Assembly (NCBI GenBank): GCA_031430595.1
Contig: JANPBU010000054.1
Coordinates: forward strand, 1-27,348
Source: JANNBN01 sp031430595
GTDB taxonomy: Bacteria > Actinomycetota > Acidimicrobiia > Acidimicrobiales > JANYDT01
Length of the DNA stretch: 27,348 nucleotides
Direction: 5' to 3'
Position numbers and translations under genes: made by a program. Positions within the stretch are counted from its first letter, which is position 1. Each line of letters starts with the position of its first letter. The notes under the pieces were generated by a model. The model was not told the DNA's origin. It was given only the letters and a program-made list of their open reading frames with translations, and did no database searches. Of the stretch, positions 8,584 to 15,888 are shown piece by piece.

Positions 8584-8725
8584 GACATCGGGTAAAACGT
8601 AGGGGAAGTTACGAAAATTGGTCAATTGGCGCAGGAGTTGACGCCCACCAACCCCTAGCTAGCTACTAGTAGCGAGACGCGACCCGGCACGAACGCGACA
8701 CTGACTCCACGAGTCAAGGTCCAGA

Positions 8726-10042
8726 GTGGTGACCTTTCGTTCCAATGTCTCGGCCAGCTTGAGCGCTGGGAGTCTCTACATTCTTCGAGGTCCACGGCGA
8801 GTAGGCAAGACCGTTGCGGTGAAACAGGAAATTGAGAACCTGCTTGCCTCTGGAACTCCAGCCACCTCGATAGTGCGCGTGGCTGCCGATGGGTGGGAGG
8901 CAAAGGATCTTCGCACGCTTCTACAAAACACAGCGCTGCCACTTTCACCCGTCGGTCAACCGAGGTACTGGTCTATTGAAGAAGTCTCTGCCGTCGTTGG
9001 CCCATGGGATCAACAAATCAAATGGCTTCCTGACAACGACAACGAGTTCCGTGGCGACACCGTCGTCCTCACCGGTTCCAACGCGACAGCCCTAACTAAC
9101 TGCGGCCACTGGAGTAATCGCTGGTCGGCGCGGCGCTGCCGGCAATCTCGATCGAACACTTCTACCCATAGGATTTCAGACGTTCGTAAAACTCGTGAGG
9201 GGCAACGACGCACCCGCCGCAACACGCCTCCCGATGGACGGCCTCCACACACCACTAGCGGGTGACACGTACCGGGCGCTTCTGCCCTGGCTCGATGATC
9301 TGGTTGATCTTTGGGAGACCTACATTTTGAGGGCGGGTTTCCAAAGTCCGTCGTCGCAACAGTTCGTGGAGAACCCATTCCCGAGGGATTTATTGAAGAC
9401 CTCTTTCAGGTTGTTTCAGCTGACGCTTTCAAAGCCAGTCGACTCAGCGCACTGACCGAGAAGGCGTTGCTTGAACGCCTCTGGTCGTCTATTGCATCGC
9501 CGGCAAATCTGAGCAACATCGGCAAGGACTTAGACATCACGCAAGATATCGTTTCGCGCCACGTGACTTACCTTCGCGATGCGTTCCTGCTTTGGCGATG
9601 CCCGCAACGATCCGAAAACCATTGGCTCCCGAAAGAGCGAGCGCAGGACAAGATCTACGCGATAGATCCCGTCATGGCCCGACTCGCCCACCTACGAAAC
9701 CCTCAGCGAGCTGACATCGACCCAACAGTTCTTACCGAGATGCAACTCGGAATGGCCATCCGCCGACGGGCACTTGCCGAGAAACCAAACGCCGGGAACG
9801 ACGAATTCGTGTTCCACGTCCGCACACCATCACGAAAAGAAATCGATTTCGTCTCCGAATCACTCGGTTCAGTCGCAATCGAAGGCAAGTACTGCGAAGA
9901 TGGCACATGGCGCAGCGAAGCAGCAACTGTTAACGCTTCACAATGGGATGGAATTCTCGCCACCCGGAACGTCCTTGATGTAAGCGATGACAAAGCCTGG
10001 GCGGTGCCAGCAGGCATGCTTGCATACCTACTCGACACCTAA
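8726..10042 (+). pseudogene. AAA_14/DUF4143-type ATPase, two compensating frameshifts
   Basis: Three frames together give one protein of about 438 residues. The first part (8726 to about 9100) has Walker A GPRRVGKT, RYWSIEEVSAV in the Walker B position and GDTVVLTGSNA (sensor-1 like). About 9102-9325 must be read one base later: VIAGRRGAAGNLDRTLLPIG, then TYRALLPWLDDLVDLWETY. From about 9326 the first frame resumes: EGGFPKSVVA, EPIPEGFIEDLF, a winged-helix-like stretch and a PD-(D/E)XK-like C-terminal block with EIDFVSESLGSVAIEGKY. The shifts lie at 9098-9110 and in the T-run 9325-9328. Unrepaired, translation stops at 9265. Family members usually begin some 50 residues earlier, so the 5' end may also be damaged; GTG 8726 is the first start after the in-frame stop at 8702. 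Function in this family is poorly known. Confidence 0.8.
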
Positions 10043-10190
10043 AAGACCTTCACGAAACGGCTCGCGGAGAACGCTGACATCAACTCCCCGGACCTGCCCC
10101 CGCTACCATCGCGGCGCGCGGCCAGACTAAACGCTACTCCTCAGCGCGCATAGTAATTAGGCCGGAAGGAGGACAGCCGAGCTAAATCCC

Positions 10191-10572
10191 TGAGAACAAG
10201 ATTGAGAACAAACGATCGGTCATCAACGGATTCCAAAGGACAGCAACGGTCACTAAAATTGAACCGGGCACCCAATAACCGCACGGCTCCTGGTTACCAA
10301 AGGACACTCACGAACACCACCGTGTAGCAGCGGATTGTCGGTCGGTGATGACTTCGGATCAGACGGTTGGGAGTTCGAGTTACTCTCCGAGCGCGCAGAG
10401 TAAGTCGAGGTCAGAAGATATTTATGACCATAGGTACACGTAGGTTTAGTTCGTTTTGAGAACAAAATTGAGAACATCGGAGTCAGATTGCGACCCAACC
10501 CTGCCTGGAAAGCGACCGAACTGCTACGTTTCAAACGCTGAATTGCGTGGTTCGTCCGAACTTTTCCGGAGT
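10191..10572. repeat. att-like direct repeat, copy 1
   Basis: About 380 bp, matched by 14051-14430. It contains a TGAGAACA/TTGAGAACA pair with 12-nt period at 10191-10210, a tRNA-Arg 3' half at 10347-10396, and a second TTGAGAACA pair at 10456-10476. From about 10393 to the end I count about four differences from copy 2 over ~172 bases; the left half is more diverged. Paired short repeats on both sides of a tRNA 3' half resemble arm and core sites of tyrosine-integrase attP. This repeat fills most of the gene-free stretch 10043-10597; 10043-10190 shows nothing else. Confidence 0.85.
10347..10396 (+). other. tRNA-Arg(TCG) 3' half (not a functional tRNA)
   Basis: It contains the anticodon loop CTTCGGA (anticodon TCG), the 3' anticodon stem TCAGA, variable bases, a TTCGAGT T-loop and a 3' acceptor strand CGAGCGCG. 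The 5' half (D arm and 5' acceptor strand) is absent, and the 5' side of the anticodon stem is only partly complementary. Two extra bases in the T-stem region (GAGTTACTCTCC) show further decay compared with copy 2. Such 3' halves are the usual crossover segment of integrases that use tRNA genes. Confidence 0.7.
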
Positions 10573-10597
10573 TCTCTGGAACGAGCAGAACACGGGG

Positions 10598-11236
10598 TCA
10601 GTCGGCTGACCGAGCGTCGAGTTCGATGGCCCATTCGCTCGCAAACCGCCGGATTTCCTCATAGCGTTGGTCATCGCATCGCAAGTCGGCGGGTCCAAAC
10701 GCGTTGATGCGTCGAAGGGCTACAACGAGGTGTTCAATCTGAAACCCCGGATCGATGTCTTCTGCCGATGCGAGCACTCGGTCCGCTCCGAAACGGCGAA
10801 CGAGTTCGTAGACATCGATGAAGTCGCGGGGCTGGGCTCTGTCAAACAGCGCCAGGAGTTTCCGGCCAGCGAGTTCAAGTGGCGCGAGAGTTGGCCCGAT
10901 TGGTGATCTGATTATTGGTAAGCGTGCAGCTGAATCGAGCGCAAGATCCACTCGAACCAATTCGTCATCACAAGCAATTTCGAGTCGTTGAAACGACTCG
11001 GTGTCACGAAGTACGGTAACCAACCAACCTCGAAGTTTCATGGCTGCACACAACGCCTGGGATGCGGCAGTGACGCGTCCGGGAATCGGGACGAAGAAGT
11101 CGAGGTCCTCGGTGAGCCGGTCTACGAGTTCGAGCGTGATGAGCGCCGCACCGCCAACCACAACGAAACCTTCAGACTCGTGAAGTGCAAAGAACGCAGC
11201 AGCGACATCGATCTGAGCGTGGCTGAGTTCAGCCAT
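10598..11236 (-). CDS. AbiEii/AbiGii-like nucleotidyltransferase toxin
   Basis: A 212-aa protein. FVVVGGAALITLELVDR followed by TEDLDFF gives the GG...DxD nucleotidyltransferase core (G28, G29, D44, D46). LAGRKLLALFDRAQPRDFID matches the K...RxxDFxD motif typical of AbiEii-like toxins. In characterised AbiE and MenT systems such enzymes inhibit growth by nucleotide transfer, for MenT onto tRNA; the target here is unknown. Its start overlaps the 3' end of the HTH partner gene by 8 nt (11229-11236), the usual coupling of toxin-antitoxin operons. It ends only 26 bp from att-like repeat copy 1. Confidence 0.85.
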   Translation of the reverse strand: MAELSHAQIDVAAAFFALHESEGFVVVGGAALITLELVDRLTEDLDFFVPIPGRVTAASQALCAAMKLRGWLVTVLRDTESFQRLEIACDDELVRVDLALDSAARLPIIRSPIGPTLAPLELAGRKLLALFDRAQPRDFIDVYELVRRFGADRVLASAEDIDPGFQIEHLVVALRRINAFGPADLRCDDQRYEEIRRFASEWAIELDARSAD

Positions 11237-11738
11237 TTCGAGCTGCGTCGATCAGTGGCTGCCATGCGGCCTTCACGTGGCTGGGAAGGAACAATTCACT
11301 CCAAAGGTCGACGAGCAGTGCTCCGTCGACAAACTTCGTGATGTCGTCGGGTAGCCCTTCGGTGAGCAGGAGCTCATAGGCCTTTCCCCGTTCCGGCCTG
11401 AGACCAAGATCAAAATCACCTTGGCCGCTCCAGGCCACATGATGTGGCAGTTTCACCCGAGCAAAAGCTCGCACCGGCGCAAGACTCGGCAGCGACGACG
11501 GCACCGAGATGGTCTTTCGTCCTGACCCCACCGTCCGCCAAGTTCGGGCCGGTTCGATAACCAACTCAAAGCCACTCGCCCGCAGCAATCGTTCAACGGT
11601 TTCAGCCCGTGGATCTTTTGCACCTGACTCGTAAGCACAAATAGCTGTTCGTGAAGTCCCGGCACGCTCAGCTAACTCACCCTGCGATAGCCCAGCCCGG
11701 CCACGTGCATCGGCAATGAGATGAGAACCACTCGACAT
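11229..11738 (-). CDS. XRE-type HTH antitoxin/autoregulator of the AbiEii-like toxin
   Basis: 169 aa from ATG 11738. LIADARGRAGLSQGELAERA, then GTSRTAICAYESGAKDPRAE forms an XRE-type helix-turn-helix in the first ~50 residues. The C-terminal half (for example GQGDFDLGLRPERGKAYELL and LLVDLWSELFLP) probably binds the toxin or stabilises the dimer. The frame stays open upstream to 11882, but 11738 is preferred: it begins just before the HTH and lies 2 nt from a perfect 9-bp inverted repeat and 7 nt after a TAAGAT -10 box, so the transcript would be leaderless. It is first in the operon, with the toxin overlapping by 8 nt. Confidence 0.82.
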   Translation of the reverse strand: MSSGSHLIADARGRAGLSQGELAERAGTSRTAICAYESGAKDPRAETVERLLRASGFELVIEPARTWRTVGSGRKTISVPSSLPSLAPVRAFARVKLPHHVAWSGQGDFDLGLRPERGKAYELLLTEGLPDDITKFVDGALLVDLWSELFLPSHVKAAWQPLIDAARNG

Positions 11739-11740
11739 AG

Positions 11741-11762
11741 ACTGTATCTTATCAGATACAGT
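11741..11762 (-). promoter_or_regulatory. Operator/promoter of the AbiEii-like toxin-antitoxin operon
   Basis: Arms ACTGTATCT and AGATACAGT are perfect 9-bp inverted repeats around a 4-nt spacer, ending 2 nt upstream of the antitoxin ATG. On the minus strand TAAGAT (11751-11746) lies 7 nt before that ATG and fits an actinobacterial -10 box, so a repressor bound here would cover the promoter. No clear -35 box is visible. Autorepression by the XRE protein is inferred. Confidence 0.75.
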
Positions 11763-11991
11763 CCGATCGTTGGCGTCTGGTATCGAAACCGGCTTTACTA
11801 GGCTGATCGTCTTGGCGGGCCGTTGCCGTTGATACCCGTTAGTAACGTTATTGGCTACTACGAAGCTGAGCTGAGGAGCCATGAGGCCTGGGCGGTGGCG
11901 AAGGCTTCAGATGCAAGATCGGGCAATTTGTTGGTGATAGCCGTGAAGCATACGAGTGGCACTGTTCGGTATGTGCCGAAACGACAATCCG

Positions 11992-11997
11992 TAGAAT
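11992..11997 (+). promoter_or_regulatory. -10 box of a leaderless arsR promoter
   Basis: TAGAAT lies exactly 6 nt before the ATG at 12004, and there is no Shine-Dalgarno sequence, so transcription probably starts at the A of ATG. Overlapping imperfect inverted repeats just upstream (GGCAC...GTGCC and TTCGG...CCGAA, about 11959-11980) could bind the ArsR product. No good -35 box is visible. Confidence 0.5.
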
Positions 11998-12003
11998 GGC
12001 CCA

Positions 12004-12675
12004 ATGTCTTCTTCGTTGGTTGCCTTCGGCCGTGCATTAGGTGATCCGAGCCGCGTCGCCATGCTGCTGGAGTTGTTTGATCATCCCGGTGCAACGCTTG
12101 GTGTGCTCGCACGCGCAGCGGGTATCGCCTCTTCGACGGCCAGCGAACATCTTGATCAGCTCGAAGATGCTGGTCTCATCACCCGAACCAGAACCGGTCG
12201 GACGATTTCCGTTCACTTCGCCAACGAGTCCTCCGCCGCCATGATCGAACAGCTTCTGGCATTTCACCCCGACACGATCCCGTTACGGCCGACTACCAAA
12301 ATCGGTCGGCTTCGTTGCGCCCGCACCTGTTATGACCACCTGGCCGGCAGGCTTGGTGTAAACCTGAGCGACCTATTCGTGAAGATTGGAGTTCTGGACG
12401 CGAACTTTGCGCCCACGCTCCTTGCTCCAAAGTGGTTCCACGAAAATCTTGAACTCGATTTTGCATCGGTTCGATCTAACCCATCCAAACGGCCGTTGGT
12501 TAGATCGTGTCTCGACTGGACCGAACAACGCCCCCATATCGCCGGGCTTCTCGGCACCGAACTGCTTCACACGTTCCACCGCAACGGTTGGATCAGCAAA
12601 GATCAAGGCGACCGGAGCCTACGAGTTACTCGCATCGGCCAAGCCGCACTCGCAACACTCAACATGCCGACCTAA
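12004..12675 (+). CDS. ArsR-family transcriptional regulator (two-domain, 223 aa)
   Basis: The N-terminal ~90 residues form an ArsR winged helix: GRALGDPSRVAMLLELFDHP, then LARAAGIASSTASEHLDQLE and AGLITRTRTGRTISVHFA. The middle carries RLRCARTCYDHLAGRLGVNL, a conserved segment of the longer ArsR-like regulators; it has two cysteines but no classical metal-binding pattern, so the ligand is unknown. At 223 aa it is about twice the length of metal-sensing ArsR proteins. It faces the P450/ABM operon tail to tail with 71 bp between stops, and all three lie inside the same repeat-bounded module. Confidence 0.88.
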   Translation: MSSSLVAFGRALGDPSRVAMLLELFDHPGATLGVLARAAGIASSTASEHLDQLEDAGLITRTRTGRTISVHFANESSAAMIEQLLAFHPDTIPLRPTTKIGRLRCARTCYDHLAGRLGVNLSDLFVKIGVLDANFAPTLLAPKWFHENLELDFASVRSNPSKRPLVRSCLDWTEQRPHIAGLLGTELLHTFHRNGWISKDQGDRSLRVTRIGQAALATLNMPT

Positions 12676-12746
12676 GTGCTGCGAGCGGCACTCTGAATGG
12701 ACCGAACACTAATCTGTGCGCTTAGCAACTACTTGAGTTGTTTCGT

Positions 12747-13109
12747 CTAGACATCAGGGTGATTGTGATCGTGAACGGCTCGGCTATCGATGGGGACCTC
12801 GGCCCGCTCGTTTAACCCGTAGTCACGAACCACGGCTGCGATACGCAACCGATAGTCGGCAAACACTCCAGCTCTTCCGGCCTGCTGAGCGTCGCGATGT
12901 TCACTGGTGTTCCGCCATTGCTGAACGGCCTCCTCATCGCGCCAGAACGACAACGAAAGAATCTTCGAGGGGTCGCTCAAACTTACGAACCGCTCTATGG
13001 AAATGAAGCCTTCGATCCCGTCAAGCATCGGTCGAAGATCGGCCGCAATGCCAAGGTACGTCTGTTTGTGCTCAGCAACCGGAGTCACTTCGAAAATGAC
13101 CGCGATCAC
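12747..13109 (-). CDS. Antibiotic biosynthesis monooxygenase (ABM)-domain protein
   Basis: A 120-aa dimeric alpha/beta-barrel candidate. VIFEVTPVAEHKQTYLGIAA, then GFISIERFVSL, ILSLSFWRDEEAVQQWRNTS and EHRDAQQAGRAGVFADYRLR follow the ABM pattern (EV, F-S-ER, LS-W-DE-A---WR---EH). ABM proteins include cofactor-independent oxygenases and haem-degrading enzymes; many have no known substrate. Its start overlaps the stop of the P450-like gene by 4 nt (ATGA), so the two are translated together and probably act on the same compound. Confidence 0.85.
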   Translation of the reverse strand: MIAVIFEVTPVAEHKQTYLGIAADLRPMLDGIEGFISIERFVSLSDPSKILSLSFWRDEEAVQQWRNTSEHRDAQQAGRAGVFADYRLRIAAVVRDYGLNERAEVPIDSRAVHDHNHPDV

Positions 13110-13966
13110 AACGAAACCTCACCGCGAGGTAGTCCGGTAGGCGTGAGCACGAGACTGATCGGAACTCCACCATCCTTGAAAGTGGCATTTGCAAAGTCAA
13201 GCTCGCACCCCGACGAAGACACAGCGTCCGCTATCCCGCGACAAATCGACTCCGCCAGAGCACGACCCGGACACTGATGCTGACCTGCACCGTACTCAAG
13301 TCCAGCAGCGTCAAGATCAAGAATCACAATATCATTCGTTTTGATATGTGTGCCTCCGATAGCGATGTCCGTCCGGGCAATTCGAAGGGTCTGCTTGACC
13401 GCAGACACACGCTGCTGCTTCAGATGGTTCGCAACGATTGTGTTTATGACCAAAGATGCCGTTGCATCGAAGTTTTGATAGAGCAGCGAGATCACCGAAA
13501 CAGCATCCCTCCCTCCGGTAGAGCAGCGCTCCAGCATGCGTTCGACCGCCAAATCACAAGCGTTCGTAAGGCGCTCGCCCCGCCCAATCACCCGAACAAT
13601 TTCGAGTAGATCCTCAATGACTTCCGAAGGGGCCGAGGGAAGATCCAACAACACAGAAAGAACCTCACTCGGAATGCGAAACGCAATCGCCGAGGCCACC
13701 TCAACCGGCTGACCGACGAAAAGCATCTCGGTACGACGGCGCGCAAGTTCGCAAGCGGTGTCAAGGTCGACCTTCGCAAGTTCATCAATGACTGCCAACC
13801 GCCGCTCGGGATGCCGATCAGAAGAACTGAATCGAGCCATACCATCGCGAAGCGCAGCAGTTGGACCCGAAGCCAACTCGACGCACTTCGAAATCGGGTC
13901 AAACCTCAGCGAATTCAACACCGCTTCCACATCAGCCCGTTTACTCAGCACCGTGGACAAGTTCAT
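13106..13966 (-). CDS. Compact cytochrome P450-like protein, 286 aa
   Basis: YGAGQHQCPGRALAE is the haem-thiolate loop (FGxGxHxCPG) with the axial cysteine. QNFDATASLVIN is in the place of the I helix (AGxxT-like). The protein is about 110 residues shorter than a typical bacterial P450: the run ends IVILDLDAAGLEYGAGQ, so the usual meander (NRDP...FP-PD-FD) between the last beta strand and the haem loop is missing, and no clear ExxR is visible. A short P450 subfamily of this shape may exist; activity cannot be assumed. It is followed by the overlapping ABM gene. A 240-bp piece of this gene is duplicated at 20231-20470. The start ATG 13966 lies 85 bp from att-like copy 2. Confidence 0.78.
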   Translation of the reverse strand: MNLSTVLSKRADVEAVLNSLRFDPISKCVELASGPTAALRDGMARFSSSDRHPERRLAVIDELAKVDLDTACELARRRTEMLFVGQPVEVASAIAFRIPSEVLSVLLDLPSAPSEVIEDLLEIVRVIGRGERLTNACDLAVERMLERCSTGGRDAVSVISLLYQNFDATASLVINTIVANHLKQQRVSAVKQTLRIARTDIAIGGTHIKTNDIVILDLDAAGLEYGAGQHQCPGRALAESICRGIADAVSSSGCELDFANATFKDGGVPISLVLTPTGLPRGEVSL

Positions 13967-14050
13967 AGATTCATCATCCCTCCCCGACCTTTCGGCAGGC
14001 GCCGAAGCATCTCGTCACTGGGCATATCGCCACAATCGTCAGCCGAAATC

Positions 14051-14430
14051 TTGAGAACAATATTGAGAACAAACACGCAGTCATCAACGGATTCCATCGG
14101 ACAGTAGCGGTCACTCGAAGTGCGCGCAGCACCCAACAGCCAACGTGCTTGCAGTCTCTAAAGGACACTCGGTGACACCACCGGATAGCAGTGGATTGTG
14201 GTTCGGTGATGACTTCGGATCAGACGGTCGGGAGTTCGAGTCTCTCCGAGCGCGCAGAGTAGGTGGAGGTCAGAAGATATTTATGACCATAGGTACACGT
14301 AGGTTTAGTTCGTTTTGAGTACAAAATTGAGAACATCGGAGTCAGATTGCGACCCAACCCTGCCTGGAAAGCGACCGAACTGCTACGTTTCAACCGCTGA
14401 ATTGCGTGGTTCGTCCGAACTTTTCGGAGT
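14051..14430. repeat. att-like direct repeat, copy 2
   Basis: Same order as copy 1: a TTGAGAACA pair (14051-14059, 14063-14071), a tRNA-Arg 3' half at 14208-14256, the 14-mer TAGGTACACGTAGG at 14290, and a second pair (TTGAGTACA 14315, TTGAGAACA 14327). It separates the P450 module from the VapBC/metal module. It fills the gene-free interval 13967-14540 together with about 110 bp of unassigned sequence. Confidence 0.85.
14208..14256 (+). other. tRNA-Arg(TCG) 3' half, copy 2
   Basis: It has the anticodon loop CTTCGGA, TCAGA stem strand, a well-formed T arm (GGGAG, TTCGAGT, CTCTC) and acceptor strand CGAGCGCG followed by CA. The D arm and 5' acceptor strand are missing, so it cannot fold as a tRNA. 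It is better preserved than the copy at 10347. Confidence 0.72.
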
Positions 14431-14540
14431 GACCGTCCCTTGGGGGATTTCGAGGCCTGCAGCTACTGACGCCCAGTCAGATGCTTGTTGCACCCACTCA
14501 GACTGAGCACGGTGCTTCGTCAGGTGCCCGTCGGCAAGCG

Positions 14541-14570
14541 TTGCCGCAGGATGTTCTCGGATTCTATAAT
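14541..14570 (+). promoter_or_regulatory. Consensus promoter of the VapBC-like operon
   Basis: TTGCCG (14541-14546), an 18-bp spacer and TATAAT (14565-14570). The antitoxin ATG at 14577 follows 6 nt after the -10 box and no ribosome site is present, so the mRNA should be leaderless. Confidence 0.75.
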
Positions 14571-14576
14571 GCAATC

Positions 14577-14809
14577 ATGAGCCAACGCGTGATCGAGGTT
14601 GTAGTTGGGTCGATGGGAACGTCGCCGCCGACGATCTGGCCCGTCTAGGCGTGCGTCCTGGTGATCATCTGCGTATCGAGCCGCTAGCGGTGAGCCCCCG
14701 TCGGTCGTTCCTCGGGGCTTTTCCTCGCGACGTTGGCCTTACACAGTCTCATCTTGATGAGATTCGCCATGACATGTCGGTTGGGCTCGGCGAAGACATC
14801 GAGGAGTAA
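14577..14809 (+). pseudogene. VapB/AbrB-like antitoxin, apparent frameshift
   Basis: The ATG frame gives MSQRVIEVVVG. Continuing one frame over gives VDGNVAADDLARLGVRPGDH, then LRIEPL, SHLDEIRHDMS and GEDIEE with TAA at 14807-14809. Together they make a ~77-aa antitoxin: an AbrB/MazE-like swapped-hairpin N terminus and an acidic C-terminal tail for toxin binding. One G added to the GGG run at 14607-14609 restores the frame. The downstream frame has no start of its own near its beginning. The PIN toxin gene begins at the next base. Confidence 0.68.
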
Positions 14810-15226
14810 GTGGTGGCGATGGTTTTGGTCGCCGATACCCAAGTGCTGGTTTGGTATGTACGCGAACCAAGTCGTTTGACGAAAGTTGCAGTGGAGGCGT
14901 TAGAAATCGCAACGGCCAACGATGACGTCATCGGTGTTTCCGCGTTCTCGATCGTAGAACTTGTCTACGCAACAGAGAAAGCAACGAATCCTATTTCGCT
15001 TGATGATCTCAACGCCATCAAAACAGTATTGGGCGACCCGGCAAGTCCCTTTCAAGTTGTCGAGGTTGATGACGAGATCGCCTTTCGTGTGGGTTTGGTT
15101 TCGCGCATTTCCAACGCAGATCCTGGTGATCGGATCATCGTGGCCACAGCGGAAGTTCTTAAGTTGCCGTTGGTGAGTTCCGACTCGAAAATTCCGAGCA
15201 TGGCCTCGCTCTCCGTTATTTGGTAA
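14810..15226 (+). CDS. VapC-like PIN-domain toxin (putative ribonuclease)
   Basis: Up to 138 aa. The PIN signature is VLVADTQVLVWYV (first Asp), FSIVELVYATEK (Glu), NADPGDRIIVATA (Asp pair) and LVSSDSKI. These acidic residues hold Mg2+/Mn2+ for RNA cleavage; VapC toxins usually cut tRNA or rRNA. GTG at 14810 or 14813 and ATG at 14819 are possible starts; the stop of the antitoxin gene abuts 14810, so coupled translation is expected. If the antitoxin frameshift is real, the toxin would be unpaired or poorly translated. Confidence 0.85.
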   Translation: MVAMVLVADTQVLVWYVREPSRLTKVAVEALEIATANDDVIGVSAFSIVELVYATEKATNPISLDDLNAIKTVLGDPASPFQVVEVDDEIAFRVGLVSRISNADPGDRIIVATAEVLKLPLVSSDSKIPSMASLSVIW

Positions 15227-15247
15227 GCGCACGAAGGATTTAGATTT

Positions 15248-15273
15248 CCCGGCGTGTGCTGAAATGAGCCGGG
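15248..15273. terminator. Possible bidirectional stem between convergent genes
   Basis: CCCGGC and GCCGGG form a 6-bp perfect stem around a 14-nt loop, located between the ends of the PIN toxin gene and the methyltransferase-like gene. There is no T-run, so a rho-independent function is weakly supported. Confidence 0.25.
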
Positions 15274-15282
15274 TGGTTGCGT

Positions 15283-15888
15283 TTAGGTGTTGCTTGTAGC
15301 GAGGCGGCCGATGAAGGGCAAGAATCGGCCTGTTTTGGTCGCGTAGGTGCGGTATGCGTTTTGGTGGATTTGGATGAGATAGGGCTCTTCAACCTTTCGC
15401 ACTTGTAGTTCGATCGAAATGACCAACAGCAGCGCAGCAATAATCGATAGCAATGCTGGCGCAAGAAGGGTCAGGCCAAACGATGTCAACATCATTGCGG
15501 TGAAGATTGGATTGCGAACTACGGAGAACAAGCCCTCGGTTGCCAGTTGCGTCCGTTCGTTTTTGTCGACTCCGATTCGCCACGATTTCCCCATTGCGCC
15601 TTGCGCTACGAATGTTGCAGTCACCCCGGCCGCAGCGAAGACGAGACCGAACGACGACAGCAGCGACCACCTCGTCTCACGGTCGAGGTTTCTCAGCGGG
15701 CTGATGAAACCAACAAGTAGAGCGGCGACAAACATGATTCCGCCAGTCCACTCAGGAGATCCGGTGCGCCCGCTTATGGGGTTGATTCCCGTAGTGCTCG
15801 TAGCCCGTCGGTGAAGCAGAATTCGTAGGCCAAACGCCAAACCGAGCCAAACGAATTGGATGAACAACGAAACCAAGGGCGGTGTCAT
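15283..15888 (-). CDS. Isoprenylcysteine carboxyl methyltransferase-family membrane protein
   Basis: 201 aa with about five hydrophobic segments, for example VSLFIQFVWLGLAFGL and IMFVAALLVGFI. The conserved C-terminal block is LFSVVRNPIFTAMML, then ELQVRKVEEPYL and AYRTYATKTGRFLP, the RNP...VEE...Y--Y---R-P pattern of ICMT/PEMT-like integral membrane methyltransferases that bind S-adenosylmethionine. Bacteria lack the eukaryotic prenylated substrate, and the role is unknown. ATG 15888 overlaps the stop of the arsR gene as ATGA, so it is the second gene of that operon. Confidence 0.87.
   Translation of the reverse strand: MTPPLVSLFIQFVWLGLAFGLRILLHRRATSTTGINPISGRTGSPEWTGGIMFVAALLVGFISPLRNLDRETRWSLLSSFGLVFAAAGVTATFVAQGAMGKSWRIGVDKNERTQLATEGLFSVVRNPIFTAMMLTSFGLTLLAPALLSIIAALLLVISIELQVRKVEEPYLIQIHQNAYRTYATKTGRFLPFIGRLATSNT

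Noticed and set aside
8656..8673. CTAGCTAGCTACTAGTAG run as a site-specific recombination or restriction-like repeat
   Set aside because: Short and irregular; no second copy or partner structure was found.
8655..8948. Minus-strand open frame at the start of the AAA ATPase gene
   Set aside because: It overlaps the Walker A region of a recognisable ATPase and has no family features.
11823..11842. Palindromic TAACGTTA and neighbouring bases as a regulator site
   Set aside because: The 8-bp palindrome is short and not positioned at a recognisable promoter.
12004..12675. Metal-sensing function for the longer ArsR
   Set aside because: The length and conserved middle differ from metal sensors, and its neighbours are oxidative enzymes, so I left the ligand open.
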